DNA of 64,000 nt, from NCBI RefSeq assembly GCF_002934365.1, contig NZ_PTIY01000004.1:62001-126000 (forward strand). Direction: 5' to 3'. The notes beneath the pieces were generated by a model. That model was not told the DNA's origin and ran no database searches. It was given only the letters and a program-made list of their open reading frames with translations. The translations under genes and the position numbers were made by a program. This document shows positions 50,397 to 59,416 of this stretch, piece by piece. Position 1 is the stretch's first letter. Every line of letters begins with the position of its first letter. The stretch is from Methylobacter tundripaludum (lineage in GTDB: Bacteria; Pseudomonadota; Gammaproteobacteria; Methylococcales; Methylomonadaceae).

Positions 50397-51950
50397 ATGG
50401 AAGACTTTGAATTAGAAGAAAACACAGACCCGATTGAGCTGGACGCGGGCATTACGTTGCTTGCCCCCGGCCTGGCCGGTTCCTGTCGTTATGTTGGTGC
50501 GCGCACGCACGGTACAACACGCGCGTTGACAGCTGAAAAGACCGGGTTGGATGAGGCCATCAGGGAGGCGAATCTGGAAGACCGGCATACGCTGGTCATT
50601 GAAGCGCCAACGCCCGAGCCTCAACCTGAACAAGGCGGACGCGGCGGCGTATTTGAGGATGCTGTGGGCAACAATGAAATTTTGTTGCAAGTCCCGGGGT
50701 ATCAAGATGAGCGGCAGTTCCTGATGTACACCGATGAAGCCGGGATTATTTCTTTTCACTATCCTGAACCCGTCGAACCCAATCAAGCTTTGCCCAGCAC
50801 TCGTTCGGTCGAAGCGGCCGTTCAGAACCAATACCGGATCACTTTGCGCAGTGGACAGGATCAAAATCCCGCCAAACCCGCATCCGATTCGCGCGGACTG
50901 TTTGGCAAAATTGGCAGCAAGATACTTAAGGTATTGGTCACCAAGGTGTTTGACAAGCAGGCAGGCAGCTCGGTGCATTGGGCTATACAGCAATGGGAAA
51001 ATCGCTGCAGGGCATTTCAGGGCTTGCACGCTGGGAAAAACTTTACTGAATTGATGAGCCAGTCTCCTATGCCCTTCGATAAGTGGGATGATATTCGCGA
51101 TAAAAAAGCCTTGTTGTTTATACATGGCACCAGCAGCAGCACGGCGGGTGCATTTGCCGGGCTGTTAAAATCCGATATTCCTGAAAAGCTTTATGAACAG
51201 TATGATGGACGGGTCTTGGCCTTCAACCACCACACTATGAGCATTGGCGTTGCCGAAAACGTTATGCAGTTTTACGACGCCTTCAAGGATCATCCGGGCA
51301 ATTATGTTTTTGACATTATCTGCCATAGCCGCGGTGGGCTGGTGGCGCGGGCGTTGACTCATCTGCCCGATGACTTTATCGCCCAACGGCTCGATGGCCG
51401 GCAACGTCCGCCAGACGTTAACATAACGATTGACCGGATTGTCTTCGTGGCTACGCCAAATGCCGGAACCGACTTAGCCCGCCCGGAGAACCTCTCGGCA
51501 ATGATTGAGCGGCTTGCCAACTTTGTTAATCAGTTCCCGGACGGTTTGGCCTCGATTAGCGGGGGCATGTTGTTGACACTGGCGTCAGCAATAGTCGATG
51601 CAGGGCTGCCTTATGTTCCGGGATTGGAAGATCAAAGTCCGGTTAGCAACTTGGTTAATGTTTTAAATAGTAAGCCGGAATACTCTGAACGCTACTACGG
51701 ATTCGGGGCTGATTATGAGGTCACAGGAAATTTGCGAACCGTGGTTAAAGCGGGAGTGGATTCTGTGGTGGATCGACTGTTTAATGATAAAGCCAATGAC
51801 TTAGTGGTTCCTACCTTGGGCGTTTCAAGCAATGCTTGCTTTAGCCTGGATTCCAGCCACATTCATGATTTTAACGGTGGCGAGGTTTACCATACTAATT
51901 TCTTTTTTCAGACGGAAATAAGAAAAATACTGGAATTTTTGGCGGAATAA
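50397..51950 (+). CDS. Lipase-like alpha/beta hydrolase, partner of the CHAT protease
   Basis: A 517-residue alpha/beta hydrolase. The oxyanion-hole region LLFIHGTSSSTAG is at about residue 240, the nucleophile elbow CHSRGG has Ser311, and a likely catalytic His lies near the end (GGEVYHTNFF). The first 190 residues are an extra domain of unknown fold (GITLLAPGLAGSCRYV and a proline-rich stretch PTPEPQPEQG). No signal peptide is seen. Its gene follows the CHAT gene by 12 bases. The fold is that of phospholipases or acyl hydrolases. I suggest that CHAT cleavage activates it and that it attacks membranes, which is inference. Confidence 0.85.
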   Translation: MEDFELEENTDPIELDAGITLLAPGLAGSCRYVGARTHGTTRALTAEKTGLDEAIREANLEDRHTLVIEAPTPEPQPEQGGRGGVFEDAVGNNEILLQVPGYQDERQFLMYTDEAGIISFHYPEPVEPNQALPSTRSVEAAVQNQYRITLRSGQDQNPAKPASDSRGLFGKIGSKILKVLVTKVFDKQAGSSVHWAIQQWENRCRAFQGLHAGKNFTELMSQSPMPFDKWDDIRDKKALLFIHGTSSSTAGAFAGLLKSDIPEKLYEQYDGRVLAFNHHTMSIGVAENVMQFYDAFKDHPGNYVFDIICHSRGGLVARALTHLPDDFIAQRLDGRQRPPDVNITIDRIVFVATPNAGTDLARPENLSAMIERLANFVNQFPDGLASISGGMLLTLASAIVDAGLPYVPGLEDQSPVSNLVNVLNSKPEYSERYYGFGADYEVTGNLRTVVKAGVDSVVDRLFNDKANDLVVPTLGVSSNACFSLDSSHIHDFNGGEVYHTNFFFQTEIRKILEFLAE

Positions 51951-52046
51951 TCGACAACGGATAATCAAACCTTTATCCGGCTAATAATTTGATCGGATTT
52001 TTGCACTGTGCAGGGTCGGAGCAGTCTCAACCTTGCACAGTATCTG

Positions 52047-53018
52047 TCAGACAACCCGGTCAGGCAGCTGGTCCCCGGCAAAAAACGCAGCCAGATTGGC
52101 TAAAACTTTTTCACCCATTGCGGTGCGTGTTCCTAATGTGGCGCTGCCTAAATGCGGCAGTAGCGACACATTGTCCAGGGTTAGGAAGCCTTCGTGTACA
52201 TTGGGCTCCCCTTCATAGACATCGAGACCTGCTCCGGCAATCCGTTTGTTTTTAAGCGCATCGATCAGCGCGGCGCTGTCAACGACATCGCCTCGGGCGG
52301 TGTTAATTAAATGCGCGGACGGCTTCATCAGGTTGATCATGTCGGCATTGATTAAATGCCGTGTTGCCTCGCCGCCGGGGCAGTGCAGCGAAACATAATC
52401 GGCTATTTGCATCAGTTCTTCGATCGAGCCGCAACGGGTGGCGTTAAGGTCGTCGGTTACATATTCGTCGGCCGGGCTGGGTTTGAAATAGACGATTTTC
52501 ATGCCGAAGCCGTGATGGGCTTTTCTTGCCATGGCTTGGGCGATACGGCCGAAGCCGATCAAGCCCAAGGTGGCGCCGGTCACATCGCTGCTCAGCATGT
52601 GCGTCGGGCACCAGCCTTGCCATTGTTTGGCGCGGACCAGACGGTCGCCTTCCGCGCCGCGGCGTGCGGACATTAACAACAAGGTCATCGCAATGTCGGC
52701 GGTGCTGTGCGTCAACACGCCGGGTGTGTTGCTGACCACTAGACCCTGCGCCTTGGCGGCGTTAATGTCGATATGGTTGTAGCCTACGCCGAAGTTGCCG
52801 AGAATTTTGCAGCGTTTGTTTTCGACGTTGATAACGTCGGCGGGAAATGAATCGCAAACGGTGGGACAAACGGCGTCGTAATTTTGCAGTGCGGATCTAA
52901 ATTCGTCCGCGCTTAAAGGCCGGTCATCTTCGTTTAAGGTGGCGTCGTAAAGGGCTTTGAGTTTTGCCTCGACTGAGGCGGGCCATTTGCGGGTAACAAA
53001 GACTTTGGGTTTGCTCAT
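52047..53018 (-). CDS. hprA: Hydroxypyruvate reductase / D-glycerate dehydrogenase
   Basis: HprA reduces hydroxypyruvate to glycerate with NAD(P)H in the serine cycle. The 323-residue protein is of the D-2-hydroxyacid dehydrogenase family: the dinucleotide loop ATLGLIGFGRIAQAMARKA, the catalytic Arg in LINTARGDVVDSAALIDAL, Glu in GLDVYEGEP and His in LLPHLGSATLG. The start at 53018 has GAGAGG-like sequence before it. It is separate from sga by 273 bases that carry repeats. Confidence 0.94.
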   Translation of the reverse strand: MSKPKVFVTRKWPASVEAKLKALYDATLNEDDRPLSADEFRSALQNYDAVCPTVCDSFPADVINVENKRCKILGNFGVGYNHIDINAAKAQGLVVSNTPGVLTHSTADIAMTLLLMSARRGAEGDRLVRAKQWQGWCPTHMLSSDVTGATLGLIGFGRIAQAMARKAHHGFGMKIVYFKPSPADEYVTDDLNATRCGSIEELMQIADYVSLHCPGGEATRHLINADMINLMKPSAHLINTARGDVVDSAALIDALKNKRIAGAGLDVYEGEPNVHEGFLTLDNVSLLPHLGSATLGTRTAMGEKVLANLAAFFAGDQLPDRVV

Positions 53019-53058
53019 GGGTTATCCTCTCATTGGCGTGTGGTGGATTAAGATATAT

Positions 53059-53238
53059 CACCACGAAGACACGAAGAGCACGAAAAAAACAGAATGAAAA
53101 TTACTGATTAAATATACAGGCTTTCTGTTTAAAAATAACGCCATGATGGAAAACGAAATAAAAGCTTCGTGTCCTCGGCAATTGCTCCTGCATTGCTCTA
53201 CCTCCTGCATCCATGCAGTCGTTCGTGTCTTCGTGGTG
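53059..53238. repeat. Inverted repeat between hprA and sga, interrupted by the 48-base element
   Basis: The left arm (53059-53084) CACCACGAAGACACGAAGAG matches the right arm TCTTCGTGGTG ending at 53238. The right arm reads CTTCGTGTCC, then the 48-base element, then TTCGTGTCTTCGTGG, so the element is inserted in it. The arms follow the same purine/pyrimidine design as the repeats at 17937, 57880 and 59342. Confidence 0.75.
53175..53222. repeat. 48-base dispersed repeat, copy 2
   Basis: Identical to the copy at 44029-44076 except for one base (T for C at position 15). It is nested in the right arm of the surrounding inverted repeat. Confidence 0.9.
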
Positions 53239-53291
53239 AATTTTTTTACTTAAGTTGGCGTGCGGGGCGTGTTGTACACGCCCCTGCGATA

Positions 53292-54458
53292 TTACTGCGC
53301 TGTTGAACGGTAGTATTCAATCGCCGCAGCAACACCGGAACCCGGTTTGATGTCAAAGCCGTTGTCCAACATCGCCATTTCAACGCCTGCGATACAGCCC
53401 AGCATCGAAACGTCGTTCATATCGCCGACGTGGCCGATACGGAAAGCTTTGCCGGCCAATTCGGATAAACCGGCGCCTAAAGAAATGTCGTAGCGGCTAA
53501 AAGCAGTGCCGATCACGTCTCTGGCATCCTTGTCTGCGGGAACCACAATCGCAGTCACGGTGTCCGACTCGAAACCGGGCTGGGCGCAAATTGTTAACCC
53601 CCACGCGGCAACGGCTTTGCGGACGCCTTCGGCCAAACGGTGATGACGCGCGTAAACATTTTCCAGGCCTTCTTCCAGCAGCATGTCTAACGCTTTGCGC
53701 AAGCCGTAAAGAATGGGCAGCGCCGGTGTGTATGGCGTGTAACCGTCTTTGTTGGCATTCACCTGGTCTTTCAAGTCCAGGAAGCAGCGCGGGTAGGTTG
53801 ATGTTTCCGTGGCTTTTAGCGCTTTTTGGCTGAATGCCAGGAATGCGCCGCCGGCAGGCATCATAAAGCCCTTTTGCGAGCCGCTGATTGCGCCGTCTAC
53901 GCCCCATTCGTCCATGCGGAAGTCAAGGCTCGCAATAGAGCTGACGCCGTCAACGAATAAGAGCGCCGGATGGTTTGCCGCGTTCATGGCTTTGCGAACG
54001 CCGCCAATATCGCTGGTAACGCCGGTAGCGGTTTCGTTGTGCGTCGCCAAAACGGCCTTGATTTCGTGTTGGGTGTCTTCTTTTAAACGGGCTTCCAGCT
54101 TATCCAAAGGAATGCCTTTGCCCCAGGTTTCCTGATGAATCTCGACATCGAAGCCTAAGCGTTTTGCCATTTCAGCCCATAAATGGCTGAATTGACCGAA
54201 GCGATAGATTAAAACCTTGTCGCCAGGGTTTAAAGTGTTGGTTAACGCAACTTCCCAGCCTGCGGTACCGGTAGCAGGAAAAATAAACGCTTGTCCGGTT
54301 TCTGTTCTAAAGATTTTTTTCAGGTCTTGTAAAAGAGGTGTCAACAGTTTTGGGAACGCGGGAGAACGATGGTCTTCCATGGTGACATGCATAGCGTTCA
54401 GGATTTCATTTGGCACATTGGTAGGGCCAGGAATATAAAGGTGGTTACGACCAGCCAT
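53292..54458 (-). CDS. sga: Serine-glyoxylate aminotransferase
   Basis: Sga moves the amino group from serine to glyoxylate, giving hydroxypyruvate and glycine. The 388-residue protein is a class V PLP enzyme: NHLYIPGPTNVPNEILNAM at the N-terminus, the HNETATGVTSDIGGVRKA block, and the PLP-lysine in ISGSQKGFMMPAGG. The start at 54458 is set by AGAGG 7 bases upstream; a longer frame with 29 more residues exists but has no family match. It is transcribed divergently from mcl-mtkA-mtkB. Confidence 0.96.
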   Translation of the reverse strand: MAGRNHLYIPGPTNVPNEILNAMHVTMEDHRSPAFPKLLTPLLQDLKKIFRTETGQAFIFPATGTAGWEVALTNTLNPGDKVLIYRFGQFSHLWAEMAKRLGFDVEIHQETWGKGIPLDKLEARLKEDTQHEIKAVLATHNETATGVTSDIGGVRKAMNAANHPALLFVDGVSSIASLDFRMDEWGVDGAISGSQKGFMMPAGGAFLAFSQKALKATETSTYPRCFLDLKDQVNANKDGYTPYTPALPILYGLRKALDMLLEEGLENVYARHHRLAEGVRKAVAAWGLTICAQPGFESDTVTAIVVPADKDARDVIGTAFSRYDISLGAGLSELAGKAFRIGHVGDMNDVSMLGCIAGVEMAMLDNGFDIKPGSGVAAAIEYYRSTAQ

Positions 54459-54604
54459 TGCATTGCCTCTTTGAGTAGTAGTTGAGTGATAAACACGGCT
54501 TGGATATTGAAAAAGCCAATGTCCAAAAACCAGCAATAATGACATAGCCGCTAAAAATCGGCAAGGTTAGATTACGGCTCGAGCCGGAAAATACGCGGTA
54601 AAAA

Positions 54605-54632
54605 TTGACTTTGAGGCCTCTGAAAGTAAAAT
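54605..54632 (+). promoter_or_regulatory. Promoter of the mcl-mtkA-mtkB operon
   Basis: TTGACT (54605-54610) and TAAAAT (54627-54632) each match five of six consensus bases, with a 16-base spacer. The transcript would have a leader of about 120 bases, containing the perfect palindrome CGGCTTAAGCCG at 54651-54662. Confidence 0.6.
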
Positions 54633-54758
54633 GTGCGGTTAATTTACGTTCGGCTTAAGCCGTATAGGTCGGATTTACTCGACAGCCGATGGTAGTCGCA
54701 AAATGTCGGGTTACGCCAATCCGGCTTGATTTACAACAATGAAATTAGGAATGTACCA

Positions 54759-55706
54759 ATGAGCCACACCTTATATGCAGCGTCAGTTCAACGAGTTCAA
54801 CGCTGCGAATTAGCCGTTCCGGGTTCCAGCCCTGAAATGTTTGAAAAAGCGATGAGAAGTGGCGCTGATTTTATTTTTCTGGATCTTGAGGACGCGGTCG
54901 CTCCTGATGATAAATTGCAAGCCAGAAAAAACATTATTGAAGCGATTAACGACCTGGACTGGAAAGGCCACGGCGTAACCGTTTCGGTGCGCATCAACGG
55001 CCTGGACACCCAGTACATGGTGCGTGACGTGGTGGATCTGGTCGAACAGTGCGGCGCAAAAGTCGACACGATTTTGATTCCTAAAGTCGGTGTTTATGCC
55101 GATGTGTATATGGTTGAAGCGATGCTGAACCAGCTGGAAATGCAGCAGGGGCTGAAAAACAAGATCGGCATTGAAGCCTTGATTGAAACGGCATTGGGCA
55201 TGGCTAATGTGGAAGATATCGCCCGCAACGGCGCATCAGGCCGTCTTGAAGCCCTGCATTTCGGTGTGGCCGATTACGCCGCAAGCAACCGCGCCAGAAC
55301 CACCAACATCGGCGGTTTAAATCCTGATTATCCGGGTGATCAATGGCACGCTGCGATCAGCCGGATGACGGTCGCCTGCCGCGCCTATGGCTTGCGTCCT
55401 ATTGACGGTCCTTTTGGCGACATTAAAGATCCCGAAGGTTACAAATTAGCCGCAAGACGAGCCGCGGCTTTAGGTTGCGAAGGCAAATGGGCGATCCATC
55501 CGTCGCAAGTTGAATTAGCCAATGAAATATTCACCCCGCCTGCGGCTGAAATTGAAAAAGCAAAACGCATATTGGCCGCCTTGAAAGAAGCGGCGGCGCA
55601 AGGTAAAGGCGCGGCGGCATTGGATGGTCGTTTAATCGACGCCGCATCGGAGAAAATGGCCAATAACGTGGTCAGGGCTGCTGAAGCGATTGCAGCAAAA
55701 AAATAA
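54759..55706 (+). CDS. mcl: Malyl-CoA lyase
   Basis: Mcl cleaves malyl-CoA to acetyl-CoA and glyoxylate, closing the serine cycle. The 315-residue protein is of the HpcH/CitE family: [15 protein letters not shown], the metal-binding [28 protein letters not shown], and [20 protein letters not shown]. The start at 54759 has TAGGAATG before it and gives the normal N-terminus; a TTG 33 bases earlier is unlikely. It heads an operon with mtkA and mtkB, with a promoter at 54605-54632. Confidence 0.96.
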   Translation: MSHTLYAASVQRVQRCELAVPGSSPEMFEKAMRSGADFIFLDLEDAVAPDDKLQARKNIIEAINDLDWKGHGVTVSVRINGLDTQYMVRDVVDLVEQCGAKVDTILIPKVGVYADVYMVEAMLNQLEMQQGLKNKIGIEALIETALGMANVEDIARNGASGRLEALHFGVADYAASNRARTTNIGGLNPDYPGDQWHAAISRMTVACRAYGLRPIDGPFGDIKDPEGYKLAARRAAALGCEGKWAIHPSQVELANEIFTPPAAEIEKAKRILAALKEAAAQGKGAAALDGRLIDAASEKMANNVVRAAEAIAAKK

Positions 55707-55773
55707 TAGTCTTGTAGATCCGGGTGGCTCTACGCTGACCCGTTCTACGCAACACATAAATTTAGGAGATGCT

Positions 55774-56967
55774 GTGGATATTCATGAATATCAGGCGAAA
55801 GAAATTTTAAGCGGTTACGGCGTTAAAATCGCTGAAGGCGGTATGGCCTACAGCCCTGAAGAAGCCGTGCAACGCGCCAGAGATATTGGCGGACACATTT
55901 GGGCGGTAAAAGCGCAGATTCATTCGGGCGCACGCGGCAAGGCGGGCGGCATTAAAATCTGCAAGACCCACGATGAAGTTGAGGCGGCGGCCGAAGCGTT
56001 GCTGGGTAAAAGACTGGTCACTCATCAAACCGGCCCTGCCGGTAAAGTGTGCGGCAGACTGTACGTTGAAGCCGGAACCGACATCGCCAAGGAAATGTAT
56101 TTCTGTTTCCTGGTTGACCGCAGTTCGGAGCGCATCGTCATGGTTGGTTCCGCTCAAGGCGGCATGGAAATCGAGGATTTGGCCGAAAACAATCCCGATG
56201 CGATTACCAAAATTTACATCGAACCTGCCGTAGGTTTGCAAGATTATCAGGCGCGTGAAATGGCCTTTGCCTTGGGCCTGGATCCCGAATTGTTGAGCCA
56301 TGCCGTTAAAACCATCCGCGGTTGTTACCGCGCTTTGCGTGAACTCGATGCGAACATGCTTGAAATCAATCCGCTGGTGGTTACCCGCAGTAACGAGTTG
56401 GTCGCTTTGGACGCCAAAATGGGCTTTGACGACAACGCGCTGTTCCGTCAGCAAAAAATCTCCGAATTACGCGATAAAACCCAGGAAGATCCCCGTGAAA
56501 TGGCGGCTGCCGACCGTGGTTTAAGCTACGTCGGCCTGGATGGAGACATCGGCTGCATGATCAACGGCGCGGGTTTGGCGATGGCGACAATGGACATGAT
56601 TAAGCTGGCCGGCGGCGAGCCTGCCAACTTCCTCGACGTAGGCGGCGGCGCATCGGCCGAACGAACCGAAAAAGCGTTCCGTTTGGTATTGGCCGACAAG
56701 GGTGTAAAAGCCATGCTGGTTAATATTTTTGCCGGCATCAACCGTTGCGACTGGATTGCCGAGGGCGTTGTCGAGGCGGTCAAGAAAATCGATATGAAAA
56801 TACCGCTGATCGTCAGATTGTCAGGCACCAACGTTGAAGAAGGCCGCAGGATTATCGCGGAAAGCGGCCTGCCTATCATTACCGCCGAAACCTTGGCCGA
56901 AGCGGCTGAAAAAGCGGTGCAGGCGCGCAATGAAGCGGTTGCAAAAGAAGCGGCACAGGGAGCATAA
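55774..56967 (+). CDS. mtkA: Malate-CoA ligase, beta subunit
   Basis: MtkA with MtkB joins CoA to malate with ATP, making malyl-CoA. The 397-residue protein is of the succinyl-CoA-synthetase beta type: [20 protein letters not shown], an ATP-grasp core ([19 protein letters not shown]), [23 protein letters not shown] (seen as [15 protein letters not shown]) and [17 protein letters not shown]. The start is a GTG at 55774 after TTTAGGAGATGCT; a longer frame upstream overlaps mcl and has no family match. It is in operon with mcl and mtkB. Confidence 0.95.
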   Translation: MDIHEYQAKEILSGYGVKIAEGGMAYSPEEAVQRARDIGGHIWAVKAQIHSGARGKAGGIKICKTHDEVEAAAEALLGKRLVTHQTGPAGKVCGRLYVEAGTDIAKEMYFCFLVDRSSERIVMVGSAQGGMEIEDLAENNPDAITKIYIEPAVGLQDYQAREMAFALGLDPELLSHAVKTIRGCYRALRELDANMLEINPLVVTRSNELVALDAKMGFDDNALFRQQKISELRDKTQEDPREMAAADRGLSYVGLDGDIGCMINGAGLAMATMDMIKLAGGEPANFLDVGGGASAERTEKAFRLVLADKGVKAMLVNIFAGINRCDWIAEGVVEAVKKIDMKIPLIVRLSGTNVEEGRRIIAESGLPIITAETLAEAAEKAVQARNEAVAKEAAQGA

Positions 56968-56968
56968 G

Positions 56969-57856
56969 ATGGCTATTTTAATTGACGAAACAACACGCAT
57001 TATTGTCCAGGGCTTTACCGGAAAAATCGGCAGTTTTCACGCCCAAGACATGATCAACTACGGCTCTAACGTCGTCGGCGGCATCACTCCCGGCAAAGGC
57101 GGCCAAACCCATTTAGGCCGGCCGGTTTTTAATACCGTAAAAGAAGCCGTTCGCGAGGTTGGGGCTGAAGCCAGCATTATCTTTGTCCCACCCGCTTTTG
57201 CCGCCGATTCGATCATGGAAGCGGCCGACGCAGGCATTAAATATTGTGTTGCGATTACCGACGGTATCCCGACTCAGGACATGATGACGGTTAAAAACTT
57301 TCTGCGCCGTTTCCCGGCAGAGCAAAGAATGATCCTGACCGGCCCCAATTGCGCAGGCACTATCAGTCCGGGTCGCGCGATGCTGGGCATTATGCCGGGG
57401 CATATCTACATGAAAGGCAATGTCGGCATCGTCGGCCGTTCAGGCACTTTAGGGTATGAGGCGGCCGACCAAATGAAACGTCTGGGTATCGGCATTTCAA
57501 CCTCCGTCGGTATCGGCGGCGACCCGATCAACGGTAGTTCGCACCGCGATATTCTGGAAAAATTTGAAGCCGACCCTGAAACTAAGGTGGTGGTCATGAT
57601 TGGCGAAATCGGCGGCCCGCAAGAAGTTGAAGCCGGGGTTTTCGCCAAAGAACACATGAGCAAGCCGGTAGTCGCCTATATCGCCGGATTGACTGCACCG
57701 GAAGGCCGCCGCATGGGCCACGCCGGTGCGATTATTTCAGCAGCAGGCGAAAGCGCCGCCGAAAAAGTGGCCATGTTAAAAGACTTGGGCGTCACCATCT
57801 GCCCGACACCGGCGGCTATGGGCGAAACGGTGGCCGCTGTGTTGGCGAAGATGTAA
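56969..57856 (+). CDS. mtkB: Malate-CoA ligase, alpha subunit
   Basis: MtkB is the CoA-binding subunit of malate thiokinase. The 295-residue protein is of the succinyl-CoA-synthetase alpha type: IIVQGFTGKIGSFHAQDMI (CoA-binding), VVGGITPGKGGQTHLGRPVF, the GRSGTLGYEAADQMKRLGIG block and the phospho-histidine in RMGHAGAIISAAGESAAEK. The ATG is one base after the mtkA stop. A long inverted repeat follows the stop. Confidence 0.96.
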   Translation: MAILIDETTRIIVQGFTGKIGSFHAQDMINYGSNVVGGITPGKGGQTHLGRPVFNTVKEAVREVGAEASIIFVPPAFAADSIMEAADAGIKYCVAITDGIPTQDMMTVKNFLRRFPAEQRMILTGPNCAGTISPGRAMLGIMPGHIYMKGNVGIVGRSGTLGYEAADQMKRLGIGISTSVGIGGDPINGSSHRDILEKFEADPETKVVVMIGEIGGPQEVEAGVFAKEHMSKPVVAYIAGLTAPEGRRMGHAGAIISAAGESAAEKVAMLKDLGVTICPTPAAMGETVAAVLAKM

Positions 57857-57879
57857 ACGAAAGATACGAAAAGGCAAAG

Positions 57880-57933
57880 GACAAAGGGCGAAAGGCACAA
57901 GGTTTTTTTACCTTTTGTCTTTCGCCCTTTGTC
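57880..57933. repeat. Inverted repeat between mtkB and trkA
   Basis: Arms 57880-57902 (GACAAAGGGCGAAAGGC and onward) and 57911-57933 match at 20 of 23 positions with a T-rich loop. The left arm is almost all purines, the right almost all pyrimidines. It may act as a terminator-like hairpin for the mcl-mtkAB operon. Confidence 0.75.
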
Positions 57934-57964
57934 TGCTTTTATTTTTAATACCCATAGGGCGTAA

Positions 57965-59326
57965 ATGAAAATACTTATTCTTGGGGCCGGCGTTACCGGA
58001 TCGTCGGTTGCCGGGGCATTGGCAAGCGAGGAGAACGATATTGTAGTCGTCGATTTCAGGACGGAGTTGCTCGACGCATTAAAAGAGCGTTTCGATATTG
58101 CCACAGTCGCGGGTAATGCGGCGCATCCTAGGGTGCTCGAACAAGCCGGCGCCCGGACTGCTGATATTATTATCGCGGTTACCGACAGTGATGAGACCAA
58201 CATGCTGGCGTGTGTAATCATTAATGCGCTGTACAGTCGCCCGAAAACGATTGCACGGGTACGCGCGGTCGATTACCTGAAAAATCCCCAATTGTTCGGC
58301 CCGAACGGTATTCCGGTAGATATTGTGATCAGCCCGGAACAAATTGTCATGGAGGCTATCCGCAATTTAATTGAGTTTCCCGGTGTTCAGCATATTTCCG
58401 ATTTTGCCGATGGTCTGGTGCGCCTTTTTTCAGTTAAGGTGGTGGCGGACGGTTCTTTAACCGGTAAGAAAATTAAAACCCTGAAAGAGCGTTTGGTTGG
58501 CGGTAAAATTCGCGTGGTGGCGATTTTCCGGCAAGGTATTCCGTTGGCGGTGAGCGGCGACGCCGTTATTGAAACGGGTGATGAGGTGTTTTTCGTGGCG
58601 CCTCGCGAAGAAGTGCGCGGGGTCTTGAAAGAACTGAACAAGCTTGAGGCCCCGTTAAAGCGAATTATCATCGCAGGCGGCGGCCATGTCGGCAAGCGTT
58701 TGGCGCTGGCGCTGGAAAGCGATCATCAAGTGAAAATTATTGAAAAAGATCCCAAGCGTGCTCACAAGATAGCTAACGATCTTGATCACACGGTGGTGCT
58801 TCTAAGTGATTGTGCCGATGAGGCATTGTTGATTGATGAGTCTATCGACAGTACCGATTTGTTTTGTGCAATTACCGAAAATGACGGCGTCAACATTGTT
58901 TCCGCTTCCTTGGCAAAAAGTTTGGGCGCGCGGAAGGCTATCTGTTTGCTCAATCATGTCTCATACAGCAAGCTATTGCCCGGAACGGGGATTGATGTTG
59001 CGGTATTACCTAATCAGGAAACGCTCGGCAGTATTTTAAAGCATGTGCGCCGAGGCGACGTGGCGCAGGTCAGTTCCCTATGCGGCGGCACAGCCGAGGC
59101 TATCGAGGCTATTGCACACCAAAGTCAGGATCTGAATTCCGTTGTTGGTCGTAGGGTGGATGCTATCAGCTTTCCTGAAGGCATCGTGATGGGGGCGTTG
59201 ATACGCAACAAGCAGGTTGTTGCGATTCATTGCGACACGGTATTTGAAGAAGGCGATCATGTAGTGATGTTTGTGATGGATAAAAAACTGGTTGTAAACA
59301 TCGAGAAAAAATTCCAGCCTCTTTAG
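57965..59326 (+). CDS. trkA: TrkA, potassium uptake regulatory subunit
   Basis: TrkA is the peripheral NAD(H)-binding subunit that gates potassium uptake by TrkH. The 453-residue protein has two RCK halves: the first nucleotide loop LILGAGVTGSSVAGALA and the second IIAGGGHVGKRLALAL, each followed by a TrkA-C domain. The ATG at 57965 has a GGGCGTAA-like leader after the inverted repeat. trkH follows after 90 bases that carry another inverted repeat. Confidence 0.96.
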   Translation: MKILILGAGVTGSSVAGALASEENDIVVVDFRTELLDALKERFDIATVAGNAAHPRVLEQAGARTADIIIAVTDSDETNMLACVIINALYSRPKTIARVRAVDYLKNPQLFGPNGIPVDIVISPEQIVMEAIRNLIEFPGVQHISDFADGLVRLFSVKVVADGSLTGKKIKTLKERLVGGKIRVVAIFRQGIPLAVSGDAVIETGDEVFFVAPREEVRGVLKELNKLEAPLKRIIIAGGGHVGKRLALALESDHQVKIIEKDPKRAHKIANDLDHTVVLLSDCADEALLIDESIDSTDLFCAITENDGVNIVSASLAKSLGARKAICLLNHVSYSKLLPGTGIDVAVLPNQETLGSILKHVRRGDVAQVSSLCGGTAEAIEAIAHQSQDLNSVVGRRVDAISFPEGIVMGALIRNKQVVAIHCDTVFEEGDHVVMFVMDKKLVVNIEKKFQPL

Positions 59327-59341
59327 TTAAGGGCAGGCTAA

Positions 59342-59389
59342 GGACTAAAGGCGAAAAAACCTTTGTTCTCGGTCTTTTGCCTTTAGTCT
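59342..59389. repeat. Inverted repeat between trkA and trkH
   Basis: Arms 59342-59361 (GGACTAAAGGCGAAAAAACC) and 59371-59389 (GGTCTTTTGCCTTTAGTCT) are nearly complementary. The type is the same purine/pyrimidine design as at 57880-57933. Confidence 0.65.
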
Positions 59390-59416
59390 TGAACCTTTCG
59401 CTTTGAACCTAACCTC

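Noticed and set aside
55807-56454. A 215-codon minus-strand frame
   Set aside because: It is antisense to mtkA and has no family match.
57880-59389. A CRISPR array in the repeat-rich gaps around trkA
   Set aside because: The repeats are single inverted pairs of different sequence, not evenly spaced direct repeats, and no cas gene is present.
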